Of a stretch of DNA of 44,864 nt, positions 1 through 8,252 are shown in pieces. A program made the position numbers and the translations under genes. The stretch's first letter is position 1; each line of letters opens with the position of its first letter. The notes beneath the pieces were generated by a model. It saw only the letters and a list, made by a program, of their open reading frames with translations. It made no database searches and was not told the DNA's origin. This DNA is from an uncultured Acidimicrobiales bacterium (GTDB lineage: Bacteria; Actinomycetota; Acidimicrobiia; Acidimicrobiales; SHLQ01). The DNA lies in contig CAKZVC010000053.1 of NCBI GenBank assembly GCA_937922235.1, positions 1 through 44,864 of the forward strand, written 5' to 3'.

Positions 1-2
1 TG

Positions 3-137
3 AACGGTGAGCTACGAGAACTGGCCCGTTCCTTCCTCAACCAAACCGAAGTCCGAGTCGAAGGCCGCCACTTCGCACAAGAAGACAGCCCAGACGAAAT
101 CGGTCAAGCGATCGCCGAGTGGATTTCCGCTCGCTAG
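3..137 (+). CDS. C-terminal end of a haloalkane-dehalogenase-like alpha/beta hydrolase (5' truncated by window edge)
   Basis: Reading from base 3, the first 44 codons to the TAG at 135-137 encode a segment ending VEGRHFAQEDSPDEIGQAIA and a few more residues. This is the hallmark C-terminus of haloalkane dehalogenases and close alpha/beta hydrolases, whose catalytic histidine sits in a G-x-H-(F/Y)-x-Q-E-D motif followed by P-D-x-I-G and a final amphipathic helix. The histidine of GRHFAQED would be that catalytic base. The nucleophile and acid lie upstream of the window, so substrate cannot be judged. The gene is convergent with pgl, with about 60 bases between stops and no clear terminator. 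Confidence 0.75.
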   Translation, partial: NGELRELARSFLNQTEVRVEGRHFAQEDSPDEIGQAIAEWISAR

Positions 138-196
138 CACCATTCTTCTGAGCATGGTGCACGGTATCCGCGGATCAGACTCAGAAAAAGGGCCGT

Positions 197-895
197 CTAT
201 CGAGGGTTGGCGGCTTCGTCGAGGAGCACGGTCGCTCGGGCTTGGGTTGGCAGCGTGGCCGGGATTCTTGGGTCGTTGTCGAGGAACTGTTGAACAGCGG
301 GTTGCTTCGACTCGCCGCCGATGACCCACAGAAGTTCCTTGGCCCGATCGAGAACCGGCCAGGTGAACGACATGCGGATGCGGCCCTGGTATTCCTCACT
401 GACGGCCACGTCACGATCATCGACCGCAAGAATTGGGTCGCCGGGAATGAGCGAGGCCGTGTGGCCGTCGGATCCCATGCCCAGCTGGATCAGGTCGAAC
501 ACGACCGGTGAGCCGGTGATGGTGTCCATCTGCTTCTGGTACTCGGCCGCTGCAGTCAGAAGATCGTCTGCCGTGACCGGCATCAGCCAGATACCAGCGG
601 GTGCGTTGTGCGTGGTGAACTCGTCGGTCAGCAGTTCGGTGTCGAGCATGGTGGCGTTGCGGTCAGAGTCACCGTCGGGAGCGACTCGTTCGTCGACCTG
701 AAAGAGGTGGGTGCGGCTCCAGTCGAGATCGCGACGCTCGCTCAACAGCTGCAGCATCCGACGTGGCGTCGAGCCACCCGACACAGCCCATACAAACTGA
801 CCGCGCTCATCGATCGCCCGAGCCGCAGCATCGACCAGAAACTCGACAGCGCGCTCAGCAAGTGCTTCGCCATCGGCCAACACCTCAACGTTCAT
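197..895 (-). CDS. pgl: 6-phosphogluconolactonase
   Basis: A 232-residue protein of the usual Pgl/DevB length. It hydrolyses 6-phosphoglucono-1,5-lactone to 6-phosphogluconate, the second step of the oxidative pentose phosphate pathway, in the cytosol. Diagnostic segments are AVSGGSTPRRML near residue 40 (phosphate-binding loop), VDERVAPDGDSDRN near residue 75, and LGMGSDGHTASLIPGDP near residue 145, which holds the GxGxDGHTASLFP-type catalytic motif. It is the last gene of a minus-strand operon gnd-zwf-pgl, starting 21 bases after the zwf stop. The ATG at 895 begins MNVEVLADGEAL, a normal family N-terminus. Confidence 0.93.
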   Translation of the reverse strand: MNVEVLADGEALAERAVEFLVDAAARAIDERGQFVWAVSGGSTPRRMLQLLSERRDLDWSRTHLFQVDERVAPDGDSDRNATMLDTELLTDEFTTHNAPAGIWLMPVTADDLLTAAAEYQKQMDTITGSPVVFDLIQLGMGSDGHTASLIPGDPILAVDDRDVAVSEEYQGRIRMSFTWPVLDRAKELLWVIGGESKQPAVQQFLDNDPRIPATLPTQARATVLLDEAANPR

Positions 896-916
896 TGCAA
901 CACATCCTTACCTGGA

Positions 917-2350
917 TCAGCGGGGGTCGCCTCGCCGTTCGCTGTCAGGCCACTCAGGCTCGGAAGTTCCAACAAGCGGTGCCACCCGATCAGCTTCGAT
1001 CGGACCCCACGAGCCGGGGGAATACTTGAGTGGTGGATCGGTGACATCGAGCAGCGGGTCGACGATTCGCCACGCTTCTTCGACACCGTCCTGACGGGCG
1101 AACAGCCGCTCGTCCCCGATCAGTGCGTCGGCGATCAGACGCTCGTAGGCGTCGGGTCCTTCGCCACCCAGGGCTTCCTCGTAGTCGACGGAAAGATCGA
1201 CATCGTCGCTCACCATCTCGAGCCCAGGCACCTTGGCCTGCATGCTCATCGTGATGTGGTCGGTGGGCTTCATCTGGAAGCGCAGGCGGTTCGGCTCGGG
1301 GCACTCGTCAGCGTCGGCGAACAGCATGCGCGGCGGCTGCTTGAATTCGACGACCGCCTCGGTGACGGTTTGGGCCATCGACTTCCCGGCGCGAATGTAG
1401 AACGGCACGCCTTGCCAGCGCCATGATTCGATCTCGACGGTCATGGCAGCAAACGTCTCGGTGTTCGAGTCTTCGGCGACGCCTTCTTCGTCGAGGTAAC
1501 CAACCACCTGGCCGCGCACAACACGCTTCGGGTCGAGCGGCTTCATCGACTTGAAGACCTTCACCTTCTCATCACGGAAGGCGGCCGGATCTTGGCTGGC
1601 TGGAGGCTCCATCGCCATCAGCGCAACCATCTGCAGCAGGTGGTTCTGGACAACATCACGGATGGCGCCGACCTCGTCGTAGAAGGCACCGCGGCCATCG
1701 ACGCCAAAGGCCTCGGCCATTGTGATGGTTACCGACTTCACGTGATGGCGGTTCCAAATGGGCTCAAGAATCGAGTTCGCAAAGCGGAAGACCATCAAGT
1801 TCATGACCGGCTCTTTGCCGAGGAAGTGGTCGATACGAAAGATCTGCTCTTCGTCGAGATGCTTGCGCAAGGTGGCGTTGAGCTCTCGAGCAGTCTGCAG
1901 ATCTCGACCGAACGGCTTCTCGACAACAACCCGACCGCGATCGGTCATGCCCACACTGGACAAGCCCTCAACGACGTCGTCAAAGAGGAACGGTGGGATC
2001 GACAAGAACGACAGTGGAACCGCTGCACCCTCGGTGAGCTCAGCCACCCGCGGCCACGTAGCCGGGTCGGTGTAGTCGCCAGCGATATAGCGCACGCGCC
2101 CACACATCTCTTCAAGAATCGCTTCGTCGACCGCATCGCCGAGCTTCGCCCGCACGGACTCACGAGCCCGATCGCGCATCTCTTCATCGCCCCAGTCGGA
2201 GCGCGCAATGCCGACAATGGGCATCTTCATTCGGCCTTCAGTGGTGAGCTCGTAGAGCGCGGGCCACAGCTTCTTTTTGGCGAGGTCTCCTGTCGCTCCG
2301 AAGAGGAGGAAGGCGTCGGCGGGCAATGTGGCAGTACCAGGTGCGCCCAT
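917..2350 (-). CDS. zwf: Glucose-6-phosphate 1-dehydrogenase
   Basis: A 477-residue enzyme oxidising glucose 6-phosphate to 6-phosphogluconolactone. The N-terminal nucleotide-binding motif is LFGATGDLAKKKLWPALYEL (residues about 16-35). The substrate and catalytic signature RIDHFLGKEPVMNLM (residues about 176-190) includes the conserved Asp-His pair, and EKPFGRDL precedes it. The C-terminal half keeps the G6PDH-C signatures FYIRAGKSM and YEALGGEGPDAYERLI-DALIGD. The ATG at 2350 lies 2 bases after the gnd stop, so the two are probably translationally coupled. There is no opcA (the G6PDH assembly factor of mycobacteria and streptomycetes) next to it, and no transketolase or transaldolase in the window. 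Confidence 0.95.
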   Translation of the reverse strand: MGAPGTATLPADAFLLFGATGDLAKKKLWPALYELTTEGRMKMPIVGIARSDWGDEEMRDRARESVRAKLGDAVDEAILEEMCGRVRYIAGDYTDPATWPRVAELTEGAAVPLSFLSIPPFLFDDVVEGLSSVGMTDRGRVVVEKPFGRDLQTARELNATLRKHLDEEQIFRIDHFLGKEPVMNLMVFRFANSILEPIWNRHHVKSVTITMAEAFGVDGRGAFYDEVGAIRDVVQNHLLQMVALMAMEPPASQDPAAFRDEKVKVFKSMKPLDPKRVVRGQVVGYLDEEGVAEDSNTETFAAMTVEIESWRWQGVPFYIRAGKSMAQTVTEAVVEFKQPPRMLFADADECPEPNRLRFQMKPTDHITMSMQAKVPGLEMVSDDVDLSVDYEEALGGEGPDAYERLIADALIGDERLFARQDGVEEAWRIVDPLLDVTDPPLKYSPGSWGPIEADRVAPLVGTSEPEWPDSERRGDPR

Positions 2351-2352
2351 AT

Positions 2353-3372
2353 CTAGTCGTCTGCCTTCTTCTCGTGATGGCCGCCAAACTCCTTACGCTG
2401 CGCCGACACGATCTTGTTCGTGAAGTCGGCATTGCCGCGCGACGAGAAGCGGTCGAGCAGTGCTGAACTGATCGCGGCCGCGGGGACACCCAACTCGATT
2501 GCTGCTTGTGCAGTCCAACGGCCGCCGCCGGAATCGGACACGCGACCCTGGAACGCATCGAGGTTCGGGTCGACGGCCAGCGCATGGGCAGTGAGATCGA
2601 CAAGCCACGAGCTAATGACCGACCCACGACGCCAGACCTCGGCGATCGCGGGAATGTCGAAATCGTATTGGTAGTACTGCGGGTCGCGCAGCGGCGTGGT
2701 CTCGGCATCGGCCTGGCGTTCCTCGGTTCCGGCATCTGCCGCTTCGAGCACGCCGAGTCCTTCGGCCATGGCCGCCATCATTCCGTACTCGATGCCGTTG
2801 TGCACCATCTTCACGAAGTGGCCAGCACCGTTCGGGCCACAACGCAGCCATCCGTTCTCGCCAGGTCGCAGCGGACCATCATCATCGAGCGTTCGTTTGG
2901 CGTGGCCCACTCCGGGAGCGAGCGTGTCGAGCAGCGGTTCGAGGCGAGCAATGACGTCGTCTTCGCCACCAACCATCAGCGAGAACCCGCGCTGCTCTCC
3001 GTAGACACCACCGCTCGTTCCAATGTCGACGTAGTGGATGCCCTTCTCGGCGAGAACTGCAGCCTTATCAATGTCGTCCTGCCAGTTGGAGTTTCCGCCG
3101 TCGATGATGATGTCACCGGCTTCGAAGTGCTCGGCGACCTTGTCGACTGTCGCGTCGACGAACGCGGCGGGAACCATGACCCATGCAACCCGAGGCGTGC
3201 TCAGAGCCTCAGCGAACTCCTCAAGGGTGTAGGCGCCAACAGCGCCTTCTTTCGCGATCTCATCAACCGGTTCGGGGTAGATGTCATAGGCAACGGCCTC
3301 GTGGCCGTCCTTCATTGCTCGACGGACGAGCCCCGCACCCATTCGTCCGATTCCGACCATTCCAAACTGCAT
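2353..3372 (-). CDS. gnd: 6-phosphogluconate dehydrogenase, short (GndA/YqeC) type, probably NAD-linked
   Basis: A 339-residue 6-phosphogluconate dehydrogenase, which decarboxylates 6-phosphogluconate to ribulose 5-phosphate. It is the short form, lacking the roughly 130-residue extra C-terminal region of the 470-residue NADP enzyme. The Rossmann motif is MVGIGRMGAGL. Beta-2 ends in AYDIYPEP, with Asp30 where an acidic residue normally selects NAD over NADP; NAD preference is therefore inferred. DGGNSNWQDD, GTSGGVYGEQRGFSLMVGG and the active-site helix GAGHFVKMVHNGIEYGMM (Lys and Asn) are all intact. It is the first gene of the operon. A ribosome binding site AAGGAC precedes the ATG, and the TAG stop is 2 bases before zwf. 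Confidence 0.93.
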   Translation of the reverse strand: MQFGMVGIGRMGAGLVRRAMKDGHEAVAYDIYPEPVDEIAKEGAVGAYTLEEFAEALSTPRVAWVMVPAAFVDATVDKVAEHFEAGDIIIDGGNSNWQDDIDKAAVLAEKGIHYVDIGTSGGVYGEQRGFSLMVGGEDDVIARLEPLLDTLAPGVGHAKRTLDDDGPLRPGENGWLRCGPNGAGHFVKMVHNGIEYGMMAAMAEGLGVLEAADAGTEERQADAETTPLRDPQYYQYDFDIPAIAEVWRRGSVISSWLVDLTAHALAVDPNLDAFQGRVSDSGGGRWTAQAAIELGVPAAAISSALLDRFSSRGNADFTNKIVSAQRKEFGGHHEKKADD

Positions 3373-3376
3373 AATT

Positions 3377-3404
3377 GTCCTTAAGACTGTTTTGTGAAGA
3401 CAGT
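3377..3404 (-). promoter_or_regulatory. Leader of the gnd-zwf-pgl operon with short repeats
   Basis: Immediately upstream of gnd, the plus strand shows AAGACTGT (3383-3390) and AAGACAGT (3397-3404). Their ACTGT and ACAGT halves form a small dyad around TTTGTGAAG. The gnd ribosome binding site is at 3377-3382. The dyad overlaps where an operator or translation-control hairpin would lie, but the arms are only 5 bases, so this may be chance. Confidence 0.25.
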
Positions 3405-3529
3405 GTCGTGTGTTGTAACCCCGGCGCAGCGCCGCGCACCGGTGTTACCGTCAACCCATCATGGCCCCGATCCCATACCGAGTGCGGCGTTTCGGCGAGC
3501 GAATAGCAACACGTGCAGGAGAGGCCATC

Positions 3530-4441
3530 ATGGCGACGTCTGAGTACAGCGAACCGGCAAGCGGCGCGCTCCATGTTCAGATCGGCAGCAACGACACGGT
3601 CGATGAGACACTCGCTGCCGAGATCGTGTCGATGACACTGTTCGACCTGGGGGCGCAGGCAGTTGGCGAGAACCACGAAGCTGGCTTGGCCCTGATCGCG
3701 GGCTTCGCATCGATTGACGAGGCAGAAGCAGCAGCGGCAATGCTTCGTCGTCACTATGGCGAGCTTGTGGATTCGTGCCACTCCAGCGAAGTCAAAGCAG
3801 CCACATGGGTAGAGAGCCAACGCGATGGCCTTGAGCCGACGGTGATCGGCCCGTGGCACATTCGTGCACCCTGGCACCCCGAACCAGAGATCGACCCGCT
3901 GTTTGATGTCGTCATCGACCCGGGGGTGGCCTTTGGCCACGGCGCCCACCCAACTACTCGCCTCACAATCGAGCTCATGTTGCGCCACGTCACTCGTGAG
4001 ACTGCACCCGGCCTCACCGTCGTCGACCTTGGTACTGGAACCGCCGTTGCGGCGATCATCGCTGCGCGACTCGGCGCCAACGTTCGCGCCGTCGAGATCG
4101 ACCCGGACGCGCTTGACGTGGCGTGGCAGAACATCGATCGCAACAGCGCAGAGCCGTGCCATGAGGTTCGCGACGGAATCGAGCTCATCGCTGGAGATGC
4201 TGCTGGGGCCCGCATCGAACCGACCGACCTGGTGTTGGCGAACGTCACGCTCGACGTCCAGCGCCTTCTTGTCGAGCGAACAACACGGGCACATCGGGTG
4301 CTCGCATCGGGCATCTTGTGTCGCCAGGTTCACGAGCTCCGACGTCTCTATTCTGGTCACGTAGCATCTACGATCTCTACAAGTGGCGAGTGGGCGGCGG
4401 TCGAACTCTCATCGATTGCCGGTATGGGCCGAAAGAACTAG
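3530..4441 (+). CDS. prmA: PrmA-like SAM-dependent protein methyltransferase (ribosomal protein L11 methyltransferase family)
   Basis: A 303-residue protein of the PrmA family, which trimethylates ribosomal protein L11. The signature VAFGHGAHPTTRLTIELM (PrmA has AFGTGxHxTT) is followed by the SAM motif VVDLGTGTAVAAIIAARLGA and the acidic VEIDPDAL. The catalytic-loop motif of the family (D-L-V-x-A-N-I) appears as DLVLANVTLD. The N-terminal substrate-binding domain is recognisable only loosely, so the L11 target is inferred. An earlier in-frame ATG exists at 3461, but the ATG at 3530 is preceded by AGGAGAGG at ideal spacing and is preferred. The stop overlaps a GTG just before the next gene (TAGTGATG), suggesting co-transcription with the OmpA-domain gene. 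Confidence 0.75.
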   Translation: MATSEYSEPASGALHVQIGSNDTVDETLAAEIVSMTLFDLGAQAVGENHEAGLALIAGFASIDEAEAAAAMLRRHYGELVDSCHSSEVKAATWVESQRDGLEPTVIGPWHIRAPWHPEPEIDPLFDVVIDPGVAFGHGAHPTTRLTIELMLRHVTRETAPGLTVVDLGTGTAVAAIIAARLGANVRAVEIDPDALDVAWQNIDRNSAEPCHEVRDGIELIAGDAAGARIEPTDLVLANVTLDVQRLLVERTTRAHRVLASGILCRQVHELRRLYSGHVASTISTSGEWAAVELSSIAGMGRKN

Positions 4442-4443
4442 TG

Positions 4444-5409
4444 ATGAGTGACGCCGAACCAAAAAGGGACGACGACTACTACCCGTTCAGGTGGAAGGTC
4501 GCCGACTTCTTTGAAGACCTCTTTGTCTTGCACCGCACCGCCGTAGTCGGCGTGCTTGCCCTGCTTGGGCTGGGCTTCATATTGCTCGGGTTCCTCGTGC
4601 TCGGCTGGGGCCAAGACTCGACCGAGATCGCGACGGAGGCCCGCACCGCCGCTGAAGGCGAGGTCGACGACGAATCGGCCGGTGCCGAGGACACCACGAC
4701 CTCGGAAGCAACGGACGCGGCAGACCCTCAAGAGTCAGAGGAAGAGGCCGCCGAAACCGCCCCAACCTCCTCCAGCACCACAACTTCCACAACGACGTCG
4801 ACTACCACGACGTCAACCACCACCACTTCAACCACGACAACGACCGCCGCGCCCGCATCGACCCGGGCTCCGACATCGGACGCTCAGCTCACGAGCACCC
4901 CCGCTGGCCGCATTGCGGTACTCAGCCCAGGAAGCATCACGCTTGCGGGCGGCCTGCCTAACGACGAAAGCGCTGACGAAGTCGTTGAGCTCACGAAGGC
5001 ACTGTTCCCCGGCTACACGATCGAGGATGCACAGATCGTCGACGAATCGTTTGCCGACTCCGACTCGGTCACCTATCGCCTGTCAGCTGCCGACCTGTTC
5101 GGTTACAACAGCGATGATCTCAACGGCACCTACCTGCCACTCGTCGATCAGCTCGCCGCCTCGCTCATTGAGAACGAATCATGGACTGTCGAAGTCAGCG
5201 GTCATACCGACGACACCGGGCCCTCCGATGGCAACCAGAGGCTCAGCGAACGCCGCGCCGCTTCCGCTGCGTCTCGCCTACAGGCGCAGGGTGTCCCGGC
5301 AGCGCGGGTCATCTCTGTTGGCCGTGGTGAAGAGCAGCCGATCGAGCCGAACGGCACCGAGGCAGGTCGCCTCGCGAACCGCCGCGTCGAGTTCACGCTC
5401 TCTCAGTAA
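4444..5409 (+). CDS. Membrane-anchored OmpA-family peptidoglycan-binding protein with Thr/Ser-rich stalk
   Basis: A 321-residue protein. Residues 1-30 are polar and presumably cytoplasmic. Residues about 33-56 form one transmembrane helix (VGVLALLGLGFILLGFLVLG). An acidic stretch and a low-complexity Ser/Thr stalk (about residues 105-135) follow. The C-terminal OmpA domain (about 200-321) carries the peptidoglycan-binding signature VEVSGHTDDTGPSDGNQRLS, with NRRVEF at the end. It would sit in the membrane with the OmpA domain in the cell wall binding diaminopimelate. In a presumed monoderm this resembles mycobacterial OmpATb/ArfA usage. The start is chosen at ATG 4444, 2 bases after the prmA stop; upstream codons in this frame overlap prmA. 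It is convergent with the RTX-CAP gene, with 9 bases between stops. Confidence 0.85.
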   Translation: MSDAEPKRDDDYYPFRWKVADFFEDLFVLHRTAVVGVLALLGLGFILLGFLVLGWGQDSTEIATEARTAAEGEVDDESAGAEDTTTSEATDAADPQESEEEAAETAPTSSSTTTSTTTSTTTTSTTTTSTTTTTAAPASTRAPTSDAQLTSTPAGRIAVLSPGSITLAGGLPNDESADEVVELTKALFPGYTIEDAQIVDESFADSDSVTYRLSAADLFGYNSDDLNGTYLPLVDQLAASLIENESWTVEVSGHTDDTGPSDGNQRLSERRAASAASRLQAQGVPAARVISVGRGEEQPIEPNGTEAGRLANRRVEFTLSQ

Positions 5410-5418
5410 CGGCTTTCA

Positions 5419-6618
5419 TTAGTCCGCAGCACCTGCGCCAGCGAACCACTGGGTGCCGTAGTAGCCGTTGCCGTCAACCTCGATACCTGCACCAAAGGTG
5501 ACGTAGCGCGTCTTGTTCAAGATGGCCTCACGATGACCTGTGGTGCTGTTCATCCACTGGTTCATGAGCTGCGCCGCAACCGACTCGACCGACTGCGAAC
5601 GGGACGTTGAGAACCAGGCGATGTTCTCTCCCCACCAGCCGTTTGGCTGACCGTGAGCGAAGTTGCCAGTGTTTGCCATTGTCTCGGACCAGGCCTTTGC
5701 ACCGTTGCTCAAGCTTGTGCTCTGGATGTACGGCCGGAGTGCGTTGCCGTTGGTGTCTCGACGTTCGTCTGCGCGAACATTCCACGAGCCACCGTCACCG
5801 GAGCGGCACCAATTCGCGCTGCCGGTGCGAGCGCAGTTGACCAGGCGGAAGATCTCGTTTCCCACTGCAATTTCGAACTCGGTCTCAGTCGTTGGTGCCG
5901 GAGCTGAGGTCGTTGGAGGTGCAGTTGGCGTTGGCGTTGTGGGTTCGGGCGGTGTGGCCAGTGGGGTTGGACCGGTTGGGTTCGGGTCGGCAACGGCTTC
6001 ACGAACGCCAGAAATGAAGTCGAATCCGGCGCCGCCGAAGTTCGCTCCTCCACCCAGCCCTGGGCGAAGACGATCCTCACCGCTTTCGCCGTAAAGCAGG
6101 TCGTTGCCGTTGCCACCTGCGATCAGGTCGCTGTGCTTACCGCCCCATATCTGATCGTGACCCCTGCCGCCGAACATGACGTCGTTGCCGTCGCCGCCAT
6201 ACATCTCGTCTGCGTTGCGCGACCCGTAGAGTTCGTCAGCGCCAGCGCCACCGACAACGGTATCGATGCCCCAGCCGCCATGGACGTAGTCGTTGCCCCA
6301 CTCTCCATCGACATAGTCGGGGCCGGCGTTTCCGAAGATCTCATCTTCGCCCGAGCCGCCAAAGATCTGATCTCCGCCCTGTCCGCCGCAGATGAGGTCG
6401 TCTCCGCCTCGTCCGTAGATGATGTCCGCACCAGCGAGGCCAACGATGACGTCGTTGCCTGCGGTGCCCGACAGCACGTCGTCGCCTGTGGTTCCAATGA
6501 TCGTTGCTACGACGCCTTGACACATCGGCCCGGCAGCGGCCGCCGGACTCGCCGCGAACACCGTCGAGCCCACAAGAGCGGCGGCCATCAAAACAGAAGG
6601 AACTCGAACGCGGTACAT
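5419..6618 (-). CDS. Secreted RTX-repeat and CAP/SCP-domain protein
   Basis: A 399-residue exported protein with a signal peptide (VPSVLMAAALVGSTVFAASPAAAA, split here by a likely AxA cleavage site near residue 29).. The hydrophobic core runs from about residue 9 to 24. Residues about 38-205 hold roughly fifteen glycine/aspartate RTX-type nonapeptides such as GGDGNDVMF, which bind calcium and fold as a beta-roll outside the cell. A Pro/Thr linker (about 213-245) leads to a CAP/SCP domain (about 250-395) with NFAHGQPNGWWGENIAW and TTGHREAIL, the conserved His/Glu/His positions. CAP proteins are secreted and in some bacteria bind wall or act as peptidases; the role here is unknown. The opening MCQGVVATIIGTTGDD matches the repeat module of the CAP-RTX gene at 10915, but the domain order is reversed. 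Confidence 0.85.
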   Translation of the reverse strand: MYRVRVPSVLMAAALVGSTVFAASPAAAAGPMCQGVVATIIGTTGDDVLSGTAGNDVIVGLAGADIIYGRGGDDLICGGQGGDQIFGGSGEDEIFGNAGPDYVDGEWGNDYVHGGWGIDTVVGGAGADELYGSRNADEMYGGDGNDVMFGGRGHDQIWGGKHSDLIAGGNGNDLLYGESGEDRLRPGLGGGANFGGAGFDFISGVREAVADPNPTGPTPLATPPEPTTPTPTAPPTTSAPAPTTETEFEIAVGNEIFRLVNCARTGSANWCRSGDGGSWNVRADERRDTNGNALRPYIQSTSLSNGAKAWSETMANTGNFAHGQPNGWWGENIAWFSTSRSQSVESVAAQLMNQWMNSTTGHREAILNKTRYVTFGAGIEVDGNGYYGTQWFAGAGAAD

Positions 6619-6672
6619 CCGGTCAACTACGACCGGTTACCTCAGATTCTGAAAGGAATTGGGGCGTATGGC

Positions 6673-7449
6673 CTAGGAATTTCGCTCAAGCCACCACGCG
6701 TCGAGCCGACGTTCGAGCTCGTCACGTTCGAGGGCGCCTTCGCTGCGCTTAATCTCGAGCAGCATGCGAACAGCCTCGCCAACTGCTGGGCCCGGTTCGA
6801 GGTTGAGATAGGCCATGACGTCCGAGCCATCCATGTCTGGGCGTTCGGCGGCGATGCGGTCGGCTTCGGCGAGCTCGGCGATACGACGCTCGAGGTCGTC
6901 CATGGCTTCTTGGATGCCGGCGAGCTTGCGTGCGTTCCGGGTGGTGCAGTCGCAGCGGATCAAATGGTTGAGCGTTCCGAGAAGCGGTCCGGCTTCGCGG
7001 GCATACCGTCGAACTGCGGAGTCTGACCATCCGTCGGAGTAGCCCTTGAACCGACCCGACATGCGAACGAGCTCGGTGACGTCTTCGACGAACTGCTCGT
7101 CGAAGCCGAGCGCGGTAAGCCGCTTGCGGGCCATGCGTGCACCGACCGCTTCGTGGTGACGGAACGTGACGCCATCGTCGTCGATCCGACGAGTCTTTGG
7201 CTTGCCAACGTCGTGAAAGAGCGCAGCCATGCGAACCAGCAGCTCGGGTCGGGTCTTCGACGTGACCGCGATCGTGTGCGAAAGCACATCCTTGTGTCGG
7301 TGGATGGGATCCTGTTCCATGCGCAGGAGCGGCAGCTCGGGGGCAACTTCATCCATCCGACCAGAGTCGAGAATCTTCCAGAGCGACTCGGTGGGGTCGT
7401 CTGGCATGAGTGCGTCGATGAGATCTTGAGCTTCTGGTCCTACAGCCAC
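6673..7449 (-). CDS. HD-domain phosphohydrolase resembling the C-terminal half of CCA-adding enzyme
   Basis: About 258 residues. LLRMEQDPIHRHKDVLSHTI, then MAALFHDVGKPKTR (the HD pair), RHHEAVGARMARKRL, GWSDSAVRRYAREAG and IRCDCTTRNARK match the HD and RNA-binding region of actinobacterial CCA tRNA nucleotidyltransferases. The N-terminal nucleotidyltransferase domain is absent, because upstream sequence belongs to the divergent DUF4190 gene. It could be a stand-alone 2',3'-phosphodiesterase or phosphatase acting on tRNA ends, or a generic HD hydrolase. The start is uncertain: GTG 7449 gives MAVGPEAQDLIDALM, and ATG 7407 is the alternative. A longer reading frame back to 7902 runs through the neighbour and is basic, low-quality sequence. 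Confidence 0.7.
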   Translation of the reverse strand: MAVGPEAQDLIDALMPDDPTESLWKILDSGRMDEVAPELPLLRMEQDPIHRHKDVLSHTIAVTSKTRPELLVRMAALFHDVGKPKTRRIDDDGVTFRHHEAVGARMARKRLTALGFDEQFVEDVTELVRMSGRFKGYSDGWSDSAVRRYAREAGPLLGTLNHLIRCDCTTRNARKLAGIQEAMDDLERRIAELAEADRIAAERPDMDGSDVMAYLNLEPGPAVGEAVRMLLEIKRSEGALERDELERRLDAWWLERNS

Positions 7450-7527
7450 GACAAGGAAGGATAGCGATCGCCAGAGCACGTCATCCGCGTCCGTGTTCGG
7501 AGCCGGTATGCCAATAGTCTTGGTGGG

Positions 7528-8181
7528 GTGAATCCCGATCCTCCCCCGCCGAGCGCGCCGTCTCCACTTCCGCCGCCGCCGCCCGATTCGGGGAAGCCAA
7601 CCGATAACCCGATCGCCGTTGTTGGCATCTTGGTCTCGCTCCTTGGCGTGATCACCTCGGTTGTGGTTGTGGGCGGGTTCCTCGGAATGGTTGGCGTGTT
7701 GCTGTCGGCTATGGGTTACAAGCGTTCGAAGCTGCTCAACCGAGGCAAAGGTGCGGCGGTTTCTGGGATCGCTCTGGGTGTCTTTGCGATCCTGGCGTCG
7801 ACCGCCTTCTTCTTCGTGTACTTCACCAAGATCGACGGCGGACCGGAGATCATCCGCGACGGCATCGCCACGCATTCCACGAACACCGAGTTCCCTCCGC
7901 AAGACGACTTCATCAGCACCGAGTGCGAAGCAGCCGGGTCATCTGCCCGGGCAACCATCAACCTCGAGAACAAGTCGCCAGGACCGAGCGTCTACATCGT
8001 CACGGTTGCGTGGGAAACACAGAGCGGCGGCACGACCGAAGGTGTCGTGCAGTCGAAACTCATCGACCCAGGAGACCCCGTAACCCTGCGCCTCTTCGCG
8101 GAAAGCTCTGAGGCGATCGCTGACACCTGCAAGGTCACCACAATCGAACGATCCGGCCTAGGCATCCTCGCCACGCAATAG
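7528..8181 (+). CDS. DUF4190-type membrane protein
   Basis: A 217-residue protein. A Pro-rich cytoplasmic N-terminus (residues 1-25) is followed by two hydrophobic segments, about 28-62 (VVGILVSLLGVITSVVVVGG) and 75-98 (GIALGVFAILASTAFFFVYF), joined by YKRSKLLNRGKGAAVSG. This two-helix hairpin with a conserved G-x-G loop is the DUF4190 pattern common in Actinomycetota. The extracytoplasmic C-terminus (100-217) contains two cysteines (STECEAAG, ADTCKVT) that could form a disulfide and resembles a small beta-sandwich. Function unknown. GTG 7528 is the start, preceded by GGTGGG. The gene is divergent from the HD gene, with 78 bases between the chosen starts. Confidence 0.7.
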   Translation: MNPDPPPPSAPSPLPPPPPDSGKPTDNPIAVVGILVSLLGVITSVVVVGGFLGMVGVLLSAMGYKRSKLLNRGKGAAVSGIALGVFAILASTAFFFVYFTKIDGGPEIIRDGIATHSTNTEFPPQDDFISTECEAAGSSARATINLENKSPGPSVYIVTVAWETQSGGTTEGVVQSKLIDPGDPVTLRLFAESSEAIADTCKVTTIERSGLGILATQ

Positions 8182-8252
8182 TTTTTGTGACGATTCTCAG
8201 ACCGTAACGGTCAGAAAGTCTGTACAAATCCTGACTGGAAGTTGCTACCAGT

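Noticed and set aside
608..1426. 272-codon plus-strand frame
   Set aside because: It is antisense to zwf and pgl, both of which are clear conserved enzymes. It is a by-product of high-GC codon use.
3284..4360. 358-codon minus-strand frame
   Set aside because: Antisense to the prmA-like gene, with no recognisable domain; the plus strand has PrmA and SAM motifs.
6100..6540. CRISPR-like or tandem DNA repeats
   Set aside because: The periodicity comes from codons of RTX nonapeptides; the spacing is 27 bases and in frame, without constant DNA repeats.
7450..7902. N-terminal extension of the HD protein
   Set aside because: It runs antisense through the DUF4190 gene and consists of basic, repetitive, low-quality residues; the missing nucleotidyltransferase domain is not encoded there.
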